Positions 1 to 13,100 of a stretch of 64,000 bases of DNA are shown in pieces. Location of the stretch: assembly GCA_958299035.1 (NCBI GenBank), contig CATQJL010000001.1, positions 6,564,284 to 6,628,283 of the forward strand. The letters run 5' to 3'. The DNA comes from Cylicocyclus nassatus (lineage: Eukaryota > Nematoda > Chromadorea > Rhabditida > Strongylidae). The translations under genes and the position numbers were made by a program. Each line of letters begins with the position of its first letter. The stretch's first letter is position 1. A model generated the notes under the pieces. It made no database searches. It was not told the DNA's origin and saw nothing but the letters and a program-made list of their open reading frames with translations.

Positions 1-57
1 TCTCTTTAATCTTGGCTATGACTACACTGTAGAAGTATTATCATTCTTTCATTACTA

Positions 58-1669
58 CAGTGCGTTTCATAACTATACGACATCCCCGAAATTTTGGATT
101 GCCGAGTTTGCGGAAGAGATCAAGTACTCCAGTCAGTAACTGTGTGATCCACACATGGTAATGAATAAAATGACATCTCAATCAATATATCTAATCACTT
201 GCTTTTCCACATGTAGTGGCATGTCTACTTTTTCACTGTCTCATAACTATACGACACATTTGAGCAAAGCACTTTTTCCAAGAAAAAGAATAATGTAAAA
301 CGTGGTTTTCATAACTAATAGGGCTACCTGGCTCTTTTACCACTTCATCAAGTCTATTGAACATGCTTCTAACGGATTCGAGCATGTTTTCGGTTCGGTG
401 CTGTCACATGCTTCCATGACGAACTGCTCCGACTTTTCCAGTGCCTCAAACGGCTTGTGCCTGCTCAGAAACGCTATGCCACTAATTTTCAGATTTTCTG
501 AAGGATTTGAGACAAGACAGTATGATGACCTTTACAGAAACTGTTCGCGATGCTGGCGAAGAACGGCGGTAAGTGACCCGCATGCATGCTTAATGCGTTG
601 CGCTGCTTCAATACGTAGTACTGTCACCGGCGCTTTTGGAAGGAGAACAGTTTTTGACTTTCCAACACTTCTTGGCAACCTGCGCGCAAACTTTCTCATC
701 GAAATTTAGGCTTTTAAAACACACAAAATGCTCCCAGATTATAGAGGAACCTCCGCTGAAGCTTCTCTTGCTGGAATGAAGTGGACTTTGCTTACATCCG
801 GCCAGTGGGTCCTTTAGGCCCCAAACAGATTTCACGCGATTTGATCGTCGCGATTGAATCGCGACAAGACAACTATTACAACATCATTCCATGCCGATCA
901 ACTTGCATTTCGGTTGTGATACTTTTCCAGCCCGAAATTTTTGAATGAGAAATGAAAATGAATGGCAATGTCGGCGATTGAGTCGCGACGATCAAATCGC
1001 GTGAAGTCTGTCCGGGGCCTTAGCCGTTCAAACTAAACTTTTTTTTATTAGATTACCTCACCAAATAATTGTCTCATTCTTTCTGTCATCTTCTTAACAG
1101 AGCGTTAGTAACAGCACTACGTTTCGCAGCACCACATCGGCATATAAACATGCACGCGGGTCACTTAGCGCCTTCCTCCGCACATTGCGTGCACTTCTGT
1201 AAAGATGGCATACTGTCTTGTCTCAAATCCTTCAGAAAATCTTTGGAGATTACTGGAACAGCGTTTCTGAGCAGGCACAAGCCGTTTGAGGCACTGGAAA
1301 AGTCGGAGCAGTTCGTCATGTAAGCATGTGACAACACTGAACCGAAAACATGCTCCAATCCGTTAGAAGCATGTTCAGTAGATTTCATCTGGTGAAAGAG
1401 CCAGGTAGCCCTATTAGTTATGAAACCACGCTTTGCGTATTCTTTTTCTTGGAAAAAGCGCTTTGCTCAAAGGTGTCGTATAGTTATGAAACAGTGATAG
1501 ACATGTCGTTACATGTAAAAAAGCAAGTGAGTAGACATATTGATCGAGATGTCATTTTATTTCAATACCATACGTGGATCACACAGGCACTGACTGGAGT
1601 ACTCGATCTCTTCTGTAAATCCGGAAATTCCAAATTTCGGGGGGTGTCGCATAGTTATGGAACGCACTG
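58..1669. mobile_element. Tc1/mariner-like foldback element with about 590-bp inverted arms
   Basis: The ends start CAGTGCGTT and finish with its inverse, and both are flanked by TA (56-57 and 1670-1671), the Tc1/mariner target duplication. The arms (about 58-640 and 1085-1669) are imperfect inverted copies. A subterminal motif, CATAACTATACGACA, occurs both at the tip and again about 175 bp inward. Open frames in the arms are mirror copies of each other and show no transposase motif, so I read the element as non-autonomous. A second element is nested in the loop. Confidence 0.8.
817..1019. mobile_element. PIF/Harbinger-like MITE nested in the foldback element
   Basis: This 203-bp element has inverted ends beginning GGCCCC and an inner palindrome around TCACGCGATTTGATCGTCGC on both sides. 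It is flanked by TTA at 814-816 and 1020-1022, the 3-bp duplication of PIF/Harbinger transposons. It sits in the loop of the 58-1669 element, so it inserted later. A related copy lies at 44902-45117. Confidence 0.8.
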
Positions 1670-1939
1670 TAGTTTTTATACATCTTAACACTTATGCGCG
1701 ACTCGTTTTGGGACTTCACGGCTTTCAAAGGCATCGTCTCAGCGGTTTCTATCCGGACTCACGGACTTTTTACACCTATTTGGTACCTCATGTTCTTTCG
1801 CAAGTTTTCTTTGTATTGCAGGAACTGAAGGCGACAAAATCAATTGATAAAGCTTTAGTATTTACAACAGTTTGCCGCTAGTGTTGCTTTGAATCATCAA
1901 ATTGCTTGGTTCTTCACTGCTTTTTCATGATCATCTTAT

Positions 1940-2662
1940 AGTTTAACCAGTGCGTCACCTCTGCTTCGCAGAGGCTCGCACTGGCCCCATTTTCTGTATG
2001 CCTTAATCATTCCCGCATTTTAATGACATTGAAACTCACCGCGCTATGTAGGCTATCATGAATAATTCGTAAACAACTAATCATTCGTAGAGGTTTTCCA
2101 TGTGAGATCGGTATTTTCGCGTGGACAAAATTTTTCGCAGAAAAACAGACGCAAATTCGAATTGGTTTTTGGTATTTTTATGGCTTGGTAGTTGCCGTAA
2201 GGACAATGAACATAGTGGGCTACATCTCTGTGCAAAAATCTTCTCAAATGATCAGGTAAAATCTTAAAAAATTGACCGTTTACACAACGAATGCTTTTTG
2301 GCGCTGTTTTCGTAAAGTAGTAAATTTTTCATTACTTTTTTAGGCTAACGTCCAAGGCTCGCACATTAGCTTATCAACTATATCCTTAACTCTGCAAAAA
2401 GTAGTACTACGGACCCAAATTTGCTGGCCAGAAGCCAAGTGGATCCGTTTGACGCGCAGTTTTCAATGGATCCACTCAACGGAGCCCCTCATGCTTTTGT
2501 ACAATGAGCTTTCATGCTGGTAGCGTGCGCTATTTAAAATTTGGGCTCAGGACGTTGGCTGGAACACGATCTACGAATTTCGTGACAGACAGAGATTCAC
2601 ACAGACAGACAGACAGACAGACAAACGTAAACAACCCTTAGCCCGTTATTATAAGTTATGAT
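1940..2662. repeat. Probable dispersed repeat with terminal hairpin and ACAG microsatellite
   Basis: It begins near a nested hairpin at 1948-1983 (CCAGTGCG paired with CGCACTGG, enclosing CCTCTGC-TTC-GCAGAGG). It ends after an (ACAG)n run at 2601-2622 and an AT-rich tail. A truncated relative of the hairpin start (TTAACCAGTGCG) is at 9252-9263. The limits and class are inferred and no coding frame is present. Confidence 0.35.
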
Positions 2663-4189
2663 TTATTTAACCCTAGTTGATAGCCTAGCACGTCGATGAG
2701 ATGGTAACAGAATCGCCATTGTAGTCTTTGAAAAAAATGAACACCCCGCAATCAAGGATAATTCTAGTTTGCTTCATTTGAGCAATTATAAACAGGTCGG
2801 AAATTGCAAAATTCAAAGATGGCCAGCGTCGATGCGCAGTGCGTTTTTACGATGAGCAATAAATCAAGGAGGGTAGCAGATATCTACTTAGCCGTGCTCA
2901 TCTTTGATAAGTCATTCATTGTCGCTATCTTCCATTGAGCTATTTCAGCGAACTCTATTGTTTGTAAATTTTGTATGCCCCTCCAACACGTAGGACGCTG
3001 TATACTATGCGAAACGTGTATCGAATAATAACCAGAAATGACTCTGGCCTCACGGCAGATTGCTGGAGTTTCTTTAACTTCAACGCTGAACTCTTGACTA
3101 TGACAGGACGTGTTATTGAATCTAAACAGCGCACGCGCGATAATGTAATTCCCAAATCTGCATCGACCCAAAAGGTATGGATCATCAGACCCCATGTACC
3201 ACTCCATAGCATTTCAGTTATATTGTTAATTTGCTATGCACGATCTAGCGGCGACATATCAATCTGGAAAAAGACAGGTAGTGAAACTCAGTGTCGATTT
3301 TTGACTGCTGAATGAGGGATCACTATAAGAGAGCTGATTTGTTCCCGTCTAGTGACTAATCTCATTGACGTCCATTCTCAAAATCTTGAGTTGCGAGCAC
3401 ATCGTCTTATACTCAAATGGTGTAAGCTGATAGTTATCAGCTGAATTGCAGCGATCTTTCAAAGGATTGTTTGGAAGTTATCTACCTGATGTAGGTTGGG
3501 TAGCTGACACTTACGTCGAAGTTCAGCTATCTCAACAATTTTAATCTTTACAAAATCACCAGCAAGTGTTGTCCAATTCGTTGGGGGTCTACATGCGCAA
3601 TCGTCTGCGATGGCATTTTCAGCGTATGTGTCTTGATATTTTTTGAGTAGCAGGCCCAGCAGAATTATGGTAAATTTAAAGGATTGTTATATCTCAGATC
3701 GAGGTGAAACGATGCTCAATACTACTTGGGCAACCTCGAAGAAGAAGATTTGTCGTCTTATTTTGGAAAGACGTCGCCTAAGAATTTCCACTTCCATCGA
3801 ATGAAGTGACGCGGTACCTTGCTATCTTAGCCAAGTTACTTTGAAAAACTTTTTATGCAAGTGGAGCTCAGCACAGTTATAATAATTGTTTCTACAGTGT
3901 CAAGTTATCGTATTGCAATAAGAGGGTCGGTGAGGTAGGAAAACGTGAAGCTGCCTACAAGGGACTCGTAAGGTGATGTTGATGAAAGAAAACTAGGAGG
4001 GAAACATGACGGTTTGCAAGAACTGAGGGAAAAGTGCCAAAGAGTGTCTTTTTCCATAACTTTCAACCAAACCATCGACCTCAAATACATCGAAGAAGTC
4101 GTGCAGATTTTTTGATGTGCATGGATGTATTTTCTGATCCTTACTATATTATCCAGTAGTAAACTGTGTTTCGAGTGACCGACCGTTTA
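2663..4189. other. Gene-free stretch
   Basis: Only short overlapping open frames on both strands are seen, with no recognisable domain, splice pattern, RNA gene or clear repeat end. Confidence 0.5.
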
Positions 4190-4356
4190 ACATTTGTTTC
4201 AACTGGCTTGGCACCGTTAGGGCGGGGTTTTGTGATCTAATTGAGGCCGCTCGCGCCCGCCGTCTCTCTCGCGCGAGTGCAGTCTGATCATTACCTGCCT
4301 TAGTTAGGTCACGAAGCCCCGCCTTTGCCGATGCCAAGCCAGTTGAATCAAATGGT
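4190..4356. mobile_element. Small MITE with about 38-bp inverted ends
   Basis: The inverted ends share CATTTG-TTCAACTGGCTTGGCA followed by a GGCGGGG block. The centre is GC-rich, unlike its AT-rich surroundings. I could not fix a target duplication, so the superfamily is unassigned. The 62-codon minus frame here is a by-product of the GC-rich centre. Confidence 0.6.
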
Positions 4357-4857
4357 AACTGCTAACGACTTACAAGAAAAGGATACTTAATGGCCGTGCC
4401 CATTGCAGTGAGACACGAAAAAAAATAAAATAAATGAATGCGCCTTGAATAGCAGATTACTAATCTGCTTTCGCTCTCTGCTAAGCGATTTTTGGAATTA
4501 TCTAAGCGCTTTTTCCGCATAATTTCTGACCACTAAGCATAGTCAGAATTAGCGATATCTCAGTTTTTGAGTAAACGCAAGTAAGACAGAATATATAAAT
4601 TGAGTAATTGCTCTCTTTTTCGAATGTTGTTCCGAGGGGCAAAGCAAGAAATTTGAGCGATTTTCATAGTTTTGCTTACCTGAAGAAGTGCAGATTTTTA
4701 TGGAGAATTCATAATTTTTTTCAGAAAATCCAGTACAGTTTGTTAGATCCTAGATTGTAGTGATCAACGTCAAATATCTTTGGTTTTTTTGCCCTTTCCA
4801 TCGTCTCACGCATCGAGTTTGATGACTTTGAGCATAATTCTTAGGTAAGCATAAATA

Positions 4858-5536
4858 CAGGGTGTCCCAAAAAATGTATCGAACGTTTGATCGTTAATAT
4901 CTCTCTTCCCAAAAAGTCTTTTGCCTTGCTTCAGGTACCGTTTTGTAGAGCTGGCTTCAACTTAGATTTGCATTATAGAACGAATCACCCATCTCCCTTC
5001 ATTACTGTAGGATTACGGTAGAAACTTCAAAGAGGGTTTTAAGCAATGAAAGGCCATATTTTGCCCCAGAAAGGAAACAAAACAGCCTGAAAGCTTTTAC
5101 ACGAGGCTAACTAGAGTTACTGATTATAACTGTAAAGTTCCCAACTCATTACAATGTTTTATTGAAGAGTTATGCCACGTAAGAGGTAGCGGCCATTTTT
5201 TCAATGTTCCTAAAAAGTGCGGTTACACCGTTTAAAAAGCTTCGCAATCTTGAGAATAGTTGAGTATTGAACTCAGCGTCCATAAAAACCCCGATACACA
5301 AGTTTTCACAATTTTTTGAAAAATTTTGAAACGGCAGCTTTTTCCACATTGACACCATATGTTTCAAATTTCTACCGTAATCCTACAGTAATGAAGGGAG
5401 ATGGGTGATTCGTTCTATAATGCAAATCTAAGTTGAAGCCAGCCCCACAAAATGGTATGTGAAGCTAGGCGAAAGACTTCGTGGGAAAAGAGATATTAAC
5501 GATCAAACGTTCGATACATTTTTTTGGGACACCTTG
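4858..5536. mobile_element. Tc1/mariner-like MITE, 679 bp
   Basis: The ends begin CAGGGTGTCCCAAAAAA and are flanked by TA (4856-4857 and 5537-5538). The inverted arms extend about 190 bp and share the block around TACTGTAGGATTACGGTAG. No transposase frame is present. Related sequence occurs at 55650-55955 (left arm only) and in the degraded element at 6789-9002. Confidence 0.85.
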
Positions 5537-5538
5537 TA

Positions 5539-6786
5539 TATCTCGCTATCCCGAAAAGCTCTCAGGCTCCTTATAGCTACCTTGTCTTTAAAATGTAAGG
5601 TTTGGTACCTGTATGACATTCTTATGGACATAGAAACTCATAAGATGCGCTTCGTGTATCATTGATTCTCTTGCCTGTTTGGACTCTTCGGTCACTGTTT
5701 CAATGGAAGCTCCATGACAAATCTTCAAAAAGAATTTGCTAAAAAGAACATTCAAAAAACGAACAATCGACCTTAATTGCTACTTGAACTATGTCGTTTG
5801 GCTCTCTTTCATACATTCCTCTATATACTTGACAGAAATTCCCTTTACCAATCAGATCCTATGAAGAATAATAATGACTGTTTGTTCGATTGCTTTCATC
5901 AAATTGTTACCTTATGGATATCAAATGTGCAAGCAGCATGCTTAATTAGCCATTTTGGTCGATAGATGGGTTTAACCATTCTCAAATGACCGGGAAGGTC
6001 GTGTTTCTATATGACTTAGCCATAAATCAGCACAAAACAACAGCAACTTTATTTAGCATCAAAGGCAGTACAAACAAACTTCGAAGTTGTTCACTAACCG
6101 TCCTTCTTGATACATATGATCAAGAACCATTAACCAAGCTAGTACATAAGCGGCAGCTAGTAATCAGTAGTCGCCGAAAAAATCTAACAATAAACTCTCA
6201 CCCAGTGTCGTACGTAATTTCGCTGATTGGTTTACTCGAAAAAATTCGCTAAGCTAGTCAGGGACGTATTCTTCAACCAACCCCTCAAGTTAGTCTATCT
6301 CTGGGGCCAGCATTTACTAAGCTGATGGGTTAACCTAATCAGTAAGTAAGCTAATCCAATGTTTTCCGATGAATACGACCACAAACATATTTTTATTGTT
6401 GGACTATATATCGTAGGAGCTGCTGCTTGAGCTATAATCAAGCTCCTACCCAAACTTGTCAAAACTTCGGAAACCCGTTGTCTGAACATGCCTTTGAGTC
6501 TAAAGTTGAGTCTTTGGTGTTACCTGATAGTATTCAACAAGTTCTACTACTGTGTCAAACTTCGGGCAATTTTTCTTTTTGACTAGAGCTCCGAGTGCCC
6601 ATTTGCCATTTTGAAATCTGTAAACCATGCGTTATTGCACCTATATTTTGTGAAGGTTTCTGCTGATGACTGTTTGAGTTTATGGTCGCTCAAATAAGCT
6701 ATCAAGCATGAGTTATATGAAGTCAGTTTAGCATCATTACGACCGCACACAACAGGTACTTGCTTGTTTTAACCGTGTTCGATTTA
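5539..6786. other. Gene-free stretch with one weak inverted repeat
   Basis: No gene is recognised. A weak inverted pair (ACGTATTC near 6263 and GAATACG near 6373) may be the ends of a decayed roughly 120-bp element. The rest shows nothing I can support. Confidence 0.4.
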
Positions 6787-6788
6787 TA

Positions 6789-9002
6789 TGCTGAGTGACC
6801 TAAGAAATTGTATCGAACGCTTGATCGCATCGCTAATAACCAGGGTCAAGCAAGGGGTGTGGCACACGATCGCTGGTTACGACCCCCCCCCTGATTGCTG
6901 TCTTAATAAGACCCCCCCCCCCGAACTATATACCTAAGATAGCATTACCAGAGTTGAGAAAGAGGTCAGGCACAAGTCCTTCGAAAACCCTCCCCCTCCC
7001 ATGAAAGCCCTCAAACGATCCCTTCTTCCTCATCTTAACCTCTGGACCTCAGAGTGTCATTCTGGAGGACACCATCTTTTTTTTAGAGAGTTTTCAAATT
7101 TCTGAGAGCTGTACGCCCGATTTTCTGTGACGGCACTTTACAATCACACGTAATTTGACGGCTGATTTTGATCTGAATGGGCATATTGAAAGGGACATAA
7201 TTTTCTTATGGGTGGGGCGTTCGGCTTTAAATTCCCAATGTAGCAAGAAGAAGCTATGTGCTCAATACACATACCAGCAATGGAGCGCTTTCTGGGTTTT
7301 GAAGGTAAGTTAAAGGGGTGCGGCACACCCCCTCAAAAGCTGCGGCAGCTGCAGCTTTTAAGGAGGTGTGCCGCACCCCATTAACCATATCAAAAAACAT
7401 TTTTAGCGGACAGTATTTATATGATCGATAGCCTAAACCTCGTAGATTCCATAGGAATGTTTTAAGCCTGATTCGTCTTCTTAGCTCTGAGTAATATTTG
7501 GTGAAAGCACAGCCACTAAAAGTGAAAAATGGGAAAAATGAGATTTTGGTTGGCTTCTAATTCCACGGTTTGGAAGTCTTTTGAAGCGGGATTTCTGAGG
7601 TGGACAAAGAACGAGTAGTGCTTTGTCTTGAGTGCAAAAATGGATAGCTAATTCACCTTTGAAAAAAGTTAACCATGTTGAAATATGACCATTTCACACT
7701 TGGTAAGCTAGTATTTTGAATCTTTAGAATTTGCTCAAACTTTGTCCACAGGGGTTACTTGACATGCTAATTATGGATATGAGACGAATATCATGTCACT
7801 ATTATCAGATTACCCAACTACGACCCCCTCCCCTTGTGACTCCTCAATACGACCCCCCAGGTGTGTCGTGCCGCACCCCACGCGTGACCCTGCTAATAAC
7901 TCTCTTGTAAGGAAAGCTTCCGCGGTCTTTTCCTATATAATCTAAATACAAATAAAACTGAAATCTCGTAAATTTGTTCATTAGTAATTATTTGGCTTAT
8001 AACTCTTTTGTGCGTGAACCGATGAGGTTAAAATTCGTTTATAAATAAAGCGCGGCGCACAAGATAGGCTACTTTTTGCGACGACTTGTTAGGCCCTTCA
8101 ATCGATTTGTTTATTTGTTTAGTTATATCGAGGGTTCGCCAACCATTGTAGGATCACTTCCTCATAGTTATGTAAGTCGGTCGGTAAGGTTCATTCAAAT
8201 TTTCGGCGAAAAGGATCCGGTGTTTTAAGTCAGCAAGGAAGACGTATTCCATCACATTTTCGTCGCAAATATGGAGAAGGGCGGTAGTCTCAACGCGTTG
8301 GGGTCAAGTAGCCCAATTCTCGGGAGGGCCCGGGTACGCCATCTAGAGAAAATAATACGGTAAAATGTTCGTTATGTTGTGTTTCATTATGACCAACACA
8401 TTACCACCGGAACGCCTTAAGCGTGTTAAGAAAATGAAAATGAAACACTGCAGAGCTGGGTTCAGCTTGTAACAGTATAATCCAAATTGTCGATCGCTCT
8501 TCATCACTGTAGGGTTAGGCAAGAACTTCTAGCCTACAGCGCAATTGTTAATAAATCGCTGTTCTAAAGAAAAAGTTCCAGAAATATGGAAAGTTGTGTA
8601 CCAGAGTTTTTACTCCTGCCAATTCTACTGCTTCACTTGCTATACATTTCAAGGCTTTTTGGGTTCCACTCCCATTTTTGTCTAACATTGAGGAGATAAC
8701 TGCTACTGTGTTTTGCAAAGTCATGACAAAGCTAAGGTTCAGTGCATATTCGTAGTCAGCGACTTTAAATTAGACCAGTGTAATCTCACGTTGCTTGGTT
8801 TGCTTTCTGGGGCAAAATAGGGCGTGAACTCAAAACTCTCTTCAAAGTTCTCACGGTATTCCTACACTAATGAAGAAAGATCCGCAGCATTATTGAACTA
8901 GACTGAAGTCAGCTCTACATGTGATATTTAATGGCCGCGAAAGCTATTCAGATAAGAGTGTCATTAGAAGAAACATTTGATACATTTCCGAGACACTCTG
9001 CA
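6789..9002. mobile_element. Degraded Tc1/mariner-like element split by later insertions
   Basis: The outer ends (left TGCTGAGTGACC, right the inverse of TGCAGAGTGTCT) are flanked by TA at 6787-6788 and 9003-9004. The sequence next to each end, with ATTGTATCGAACGCTTGATC on the left, matches the family of the 4858-5536 element. Its body is split by the hAT-like insertion at 6841-7892, and probably by a second unrelated segment at about 7936-8445. Confidence 0.65.
6841..7892. mobile_element. hAT-like non-autonomous element with perfect 8-bp target duplication
   Basis: The ends are CAGGGTCA...TGACCCTG, and CTAATAAC is duplicated on both sides (6833-6840 and 7893-7900). CAGGG ends with 8-bp duplications are typical of hAT. 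The subterminal block GGGGTGYGGCACA recurs as an internal hairpin at 7313-7379 around CTGCGGCAGCTGCAG. There is no transposase frame. Runs of C at 6885-6920 and 7820-7860 are simple sequence. Confidence 0.9.
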
Positions 9003-9004
9003 TA

Positions 9005-10026
9005 TTCGTCATAAGACACCTGCAGATACACTTTAACTCACATCATGCCTTATAATAAGCCGTTAAATCTTTCGCTGGATCGAGGTTGTCCGTTACGAAA
9101 ATACAGTGAGGATTGCGTTACAATAGTTCAACAATGGGAAGTTCGCATAACAAGGGAGGTTCTATGTTGTTTGGCATTACTTAATGGTCGCTCAAAGGAG
9201 GAATGATCGAAAACACACTACCATTACGTAAGTTCCTCTTATCGTTCCATATTAACCAGTGCGAGTCTCTGCTAAGCATATGTGATGTAGTGGTTAACAA
9301 TAACACAGCTGTACGAAAAACAGCACCTAACTGATTAATTGCAAGTTTTCTGAGGACTTGCTGTCAACAAGGACCTTGAGGATAGAACGTAATTTCCCAC
9401 CTAATGTAGATCACTCATGTGAATGAAAGCTAAATTGTTGAGCACATACACTTGTCACTGTCAGTGACTCGTCTCTATGCTGTCGCTTGCACACTTTTTC
9501 TCATCGCGACGACGTATTCTGTCAACATTCGGCATATTCTGCACATATAACTCATTGTTTACCGCTGGAGAAGCGCTTCTCAATTATAGAGTCATTTCCA
9601 TAGATTCTCAGGCTAAAGCTAACCTAATTTGGATTGATAAAAAACACCCTTGAGCTCTTGTGAGAATCTATGTGTACAAAATTAGTGAATTCATTGGCAT
9701 GGATAGCTGATGTTTTTGATATTGCTTTCTTACTTTTCAGTAAACCAATTTTTGTATCTACCAAATAATTGATTCAAAAAGCTTCTGCAATTTCCTGCCA
9801 CATTTTAACAGAGATTTTTGATTTCTCGTTGCCATAGATGGTTTTAAAGGATTTCACTGCAGATTCTGTGAGACCTTACATGGAACTTGGCTTTAGCTTC
9901 AACATGATAACTTACGACGATCACGACATCCTTATTTGGATGACTTGTCTGCCTCGAGAGCCTCTCAAGATTGACCTATCCGCTTGCCAAATGCCATTTG
10001 CAAATTTCTTCTTCTCGATTTTGCTT
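9005..10026. other. Gene-free stretch
   Basis: No gene is recognised. Around 9252 there is a short fragment related to the repeat start at 1940. The remainder is unassigned AT-rich DNA. Confidence 0.4.
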
Positions 10027-10140
10027 TTATATATTCACTTCATTTATTCATTCATCACTCATACATACAACATACATGCATATATTTGTTCATTCATTCG
10101 TTCATTCAGTCATTCATTCATTTATTCATTCATTCCCCCC
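10027..10140. repeat. ATTC/CATT microsatellite upstream of the LINE
   Basis: Imperfect CATT/ATTC tetranucleotide repeats run up to the probable 5' end of the LINE. The same repeat resumes after its 3' end (13470-13735). This suggests the element inserted into tetranucleotide DNA or seeded it. Confidence 0.8.
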
Positions 10141-13100
10141 ACAATGGTCGGCCGCCTCATCGTGGCGTGGGGGTGACACTGGGTGTCGAACTGCGATGCA
10201 CAGCCGAGTGTATACTCTGGCAGGGCCTCCCAAGCTGTGAAGGAGTTCGACGTTTCCGGTTTCGGCCGGATGCCTAGCTAAGAGCCGGCCAGGCCAGATC
10301 CGCCGCCGTCTGGTTTTCAGGTCGCTAGGCGGTTCTCCCCGCTCCAAGCCCGGGGTCAGCGATCGCCCCGTGGAAATCAAGAGTTGGCCTAGTAAGTCTG
10401 CTCTTGTAGGGGAAAATTTCATTACTCTACCAGTTAGAAGAATAGAAAGAAACCCTGTACATCGGATCCCGCCTACGGCGCCGGGTGGTAGCAAGACTGA
10501 TGTCAGGGTCCTCAGGGCGCCTTTTGGATTGGACAAAAACGACACGTCTGCCCGGACGACACGCCACGGAGACTGCCTCATGCTCTGCACCTACAACGCC
10601 AGAACAGTCTCCACAAACGCCGACCTCCACGCTCTTCTCGACGCTGCAGAGCACATCAAGTACCACATCATCGCTCTGCAGGAAACGAAGTCCAGGAAGA
10701 AGGACGTGCGACAGATGAATGATGGAACACTCATCATTCGTGGTGAGAAGGTTCCATCACGAAACGTGGGAGGTGTTGGCTTTGTCGTCCACCCATCTAT
10801 CGTCCATCTTGTCGATTCGCACGAGATCCTATCACCCCGACTAGCCATCCTACGACTACGCCCTCCACGTCAGAAGACCATCAGCATCATCAACTGCTAT
10901 TCTCCAACATCAGCAGCTGACGACTCAGAACTAGATGCTTTCTACGAAGACGTGGAGGAGGTCGTCCGCAACGAAAAGTCCTTCTACAAGTATGTTGTGG
11001 GCGACTTCAATGCGAAAATCGGGATGCCACTAGAAAAGGAATATAGGATCGGGAAGTTTGGATATGGGCTCCGGAACGAAAACGGCAACCGTCTTGTTGG
11101 GCTTCTCTCCGCCGCACGACTTTTCCATGGGAATTCCATCTTCATGAAGAAAGAACATCGCCGGTGGACATGGGAATCGCCCAACGGAACGACTCACGCG
11201 GAGATCGACCACATTCTCGCCAACCGAAGGTGGAGCTTGCTCGATGTCTCAGTAGTTCCATCCTTCTGCAGTGGCTCCGATCACCGCCTCCTTCGAGCGA
11301 AGATACGACTCAGCCGAAGGCTGGAAAAGAAAGTCTGTCATAGTGCCGCGAGAAGGAAGGAAGTCGTTTATGACGGTAACAGGCTGGAAGAGCTCATATC
11401 AAGTTGTGACTGGCCCATCGAGGAGGACCCAACGTACGACTACGACCGGCTTCTGAAAGGATTGCGAGCCTGCGGAGAATGTGCCTCAGTGACTTCTGAG
11501 AAGAACTTGGAACGTATTTCGAAGACCACCAAGGAATTGCTCGAAAGAAGAAGATTTCTGAGGCAGGATCCGAATGCAACCCATCTCGAGCGACTGATAG
11601 CCAACGCCAGTTGCAGAACAGCTTTGCAGGAGGATCTCAGGAAGTACAGGCAAGCCAAGATACTGGAAGCAGCCGAAGAAAGACGAAGTCTTAAGAAATG
11701 CCGAAGGGACCTCTGTGAATATCACGTACCGCTGGCTGCACTATTGAACGAAGACGGGACTCCGACTTCTTCCCGATACAAGATGGAATCTATCGCGAAG
11801 AACTTCTATACCAACCTCTTCCGCTCATCAACACCCGTGCCGACGCCCGTTGTTCCCACTGGAGAAGTACCACCACGAATTCTACCTGCTGAAGTACGCA
11901 CGGCGATTCAGACCATGAAGACATCCACGGCTCCAGGACCAGACCATCTTTCCGTCGAATTTCTGCGAGCCGGAGGACAACGTCTACACGAGATTCTTGC
12001 GTCGCACCTGACATCTTACCTTCAGAAGGAGAGGATTCCCGACCAGTGGAGAACGTCAAGAACCGTCCTTCTTTTTAAGAAGGGTGAACGGGAAGATCTT
12101 CGAAATTACCGTCCAATATGCCTGCTGAGTGTGCTGTACAAGCTCTTCACGAAGATTATCCTCGCACGCATATCTAGGACACTGGATGAAGCCCAACCCC
12201 AAGAACAAGCTGGATTTCGCAAAGGATTCAGCTGCATGGACCACATCCAGACGGTTTCGAGGGTCATAGAAGTCTGCCGGGAGTACCGACTGCCTCTCGT
12301 CCTAACCTTCGTCGACTACGAGAAAGCCTTTGACAGCGTCGAAACCAACGCCATCCTGTCTGCGCTAGTCGATCAAGGAGTGGAACCAGCTTACGTGAGG
12401 ACACTAGCCGACTGCTACAAGGACTGTACAACAACGATGCAGCTATTCCATCGCCCCCTAACCATTCCAATTGGGAAGGGGGTTCGACAAGGCGACACTA
12501 TTTCGCCGAAGCTGTTCACCGCGGCCTTGCAGTGGGTGATGAAGTCACTAGACTGGGAAGAGAGAGGCATACGAGTTGATGGGAGATTCCTATCCAACCT
12601 TCGTTTTGCGGATGACATCGTCCTTTTCTCGAGCAGTATCACTGAAGCAGAGGCGATGCTGAAGGAACTAAACGAAGTAGGGAAGAAGATCGGACTGCGA
12701 ATAAATCGGAAGAAGACTCAGTTCATGAAGAACGCCCTTTGCGAAGATGCAGAAATGGAATTGGAAGGCACCTCTATCATGGAGACGTCTTCTTACGTGT
12801 ATCTCGGACGTTCGATGAACATGGAGAACGACTTGAGGGAAGAACTTAACAGGAGAAGAAGAGCAGCCTGGGCCGCCTTCGGGCCTCTGAAGGAAGCCAC
12901 CGACCAACTGACGGACCCGGAGCTTCGTGCCCACCTGTTCGACTCAACCGTTCTCCCAGCGCTCTGCTACGCAGCTGAGACTTGGGCCGACACCGTAGCC
13001 ACGTCGAAAGCTTTAAGGACCACCCACAGAGCGCTCGAGCGCAGTCTTCTGAAGATGACCCGACACAAGCAACATCTAGTCGGACTTCGCAGCACGGATA

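Noticed and set aside
302..709. 135-codon plus frame, mirrored by the 1161-1388 minus frame
   Set aside because: The two are the same sequence read from the inverted arms of the 58-1669 element; no transposase or other domain is visible.
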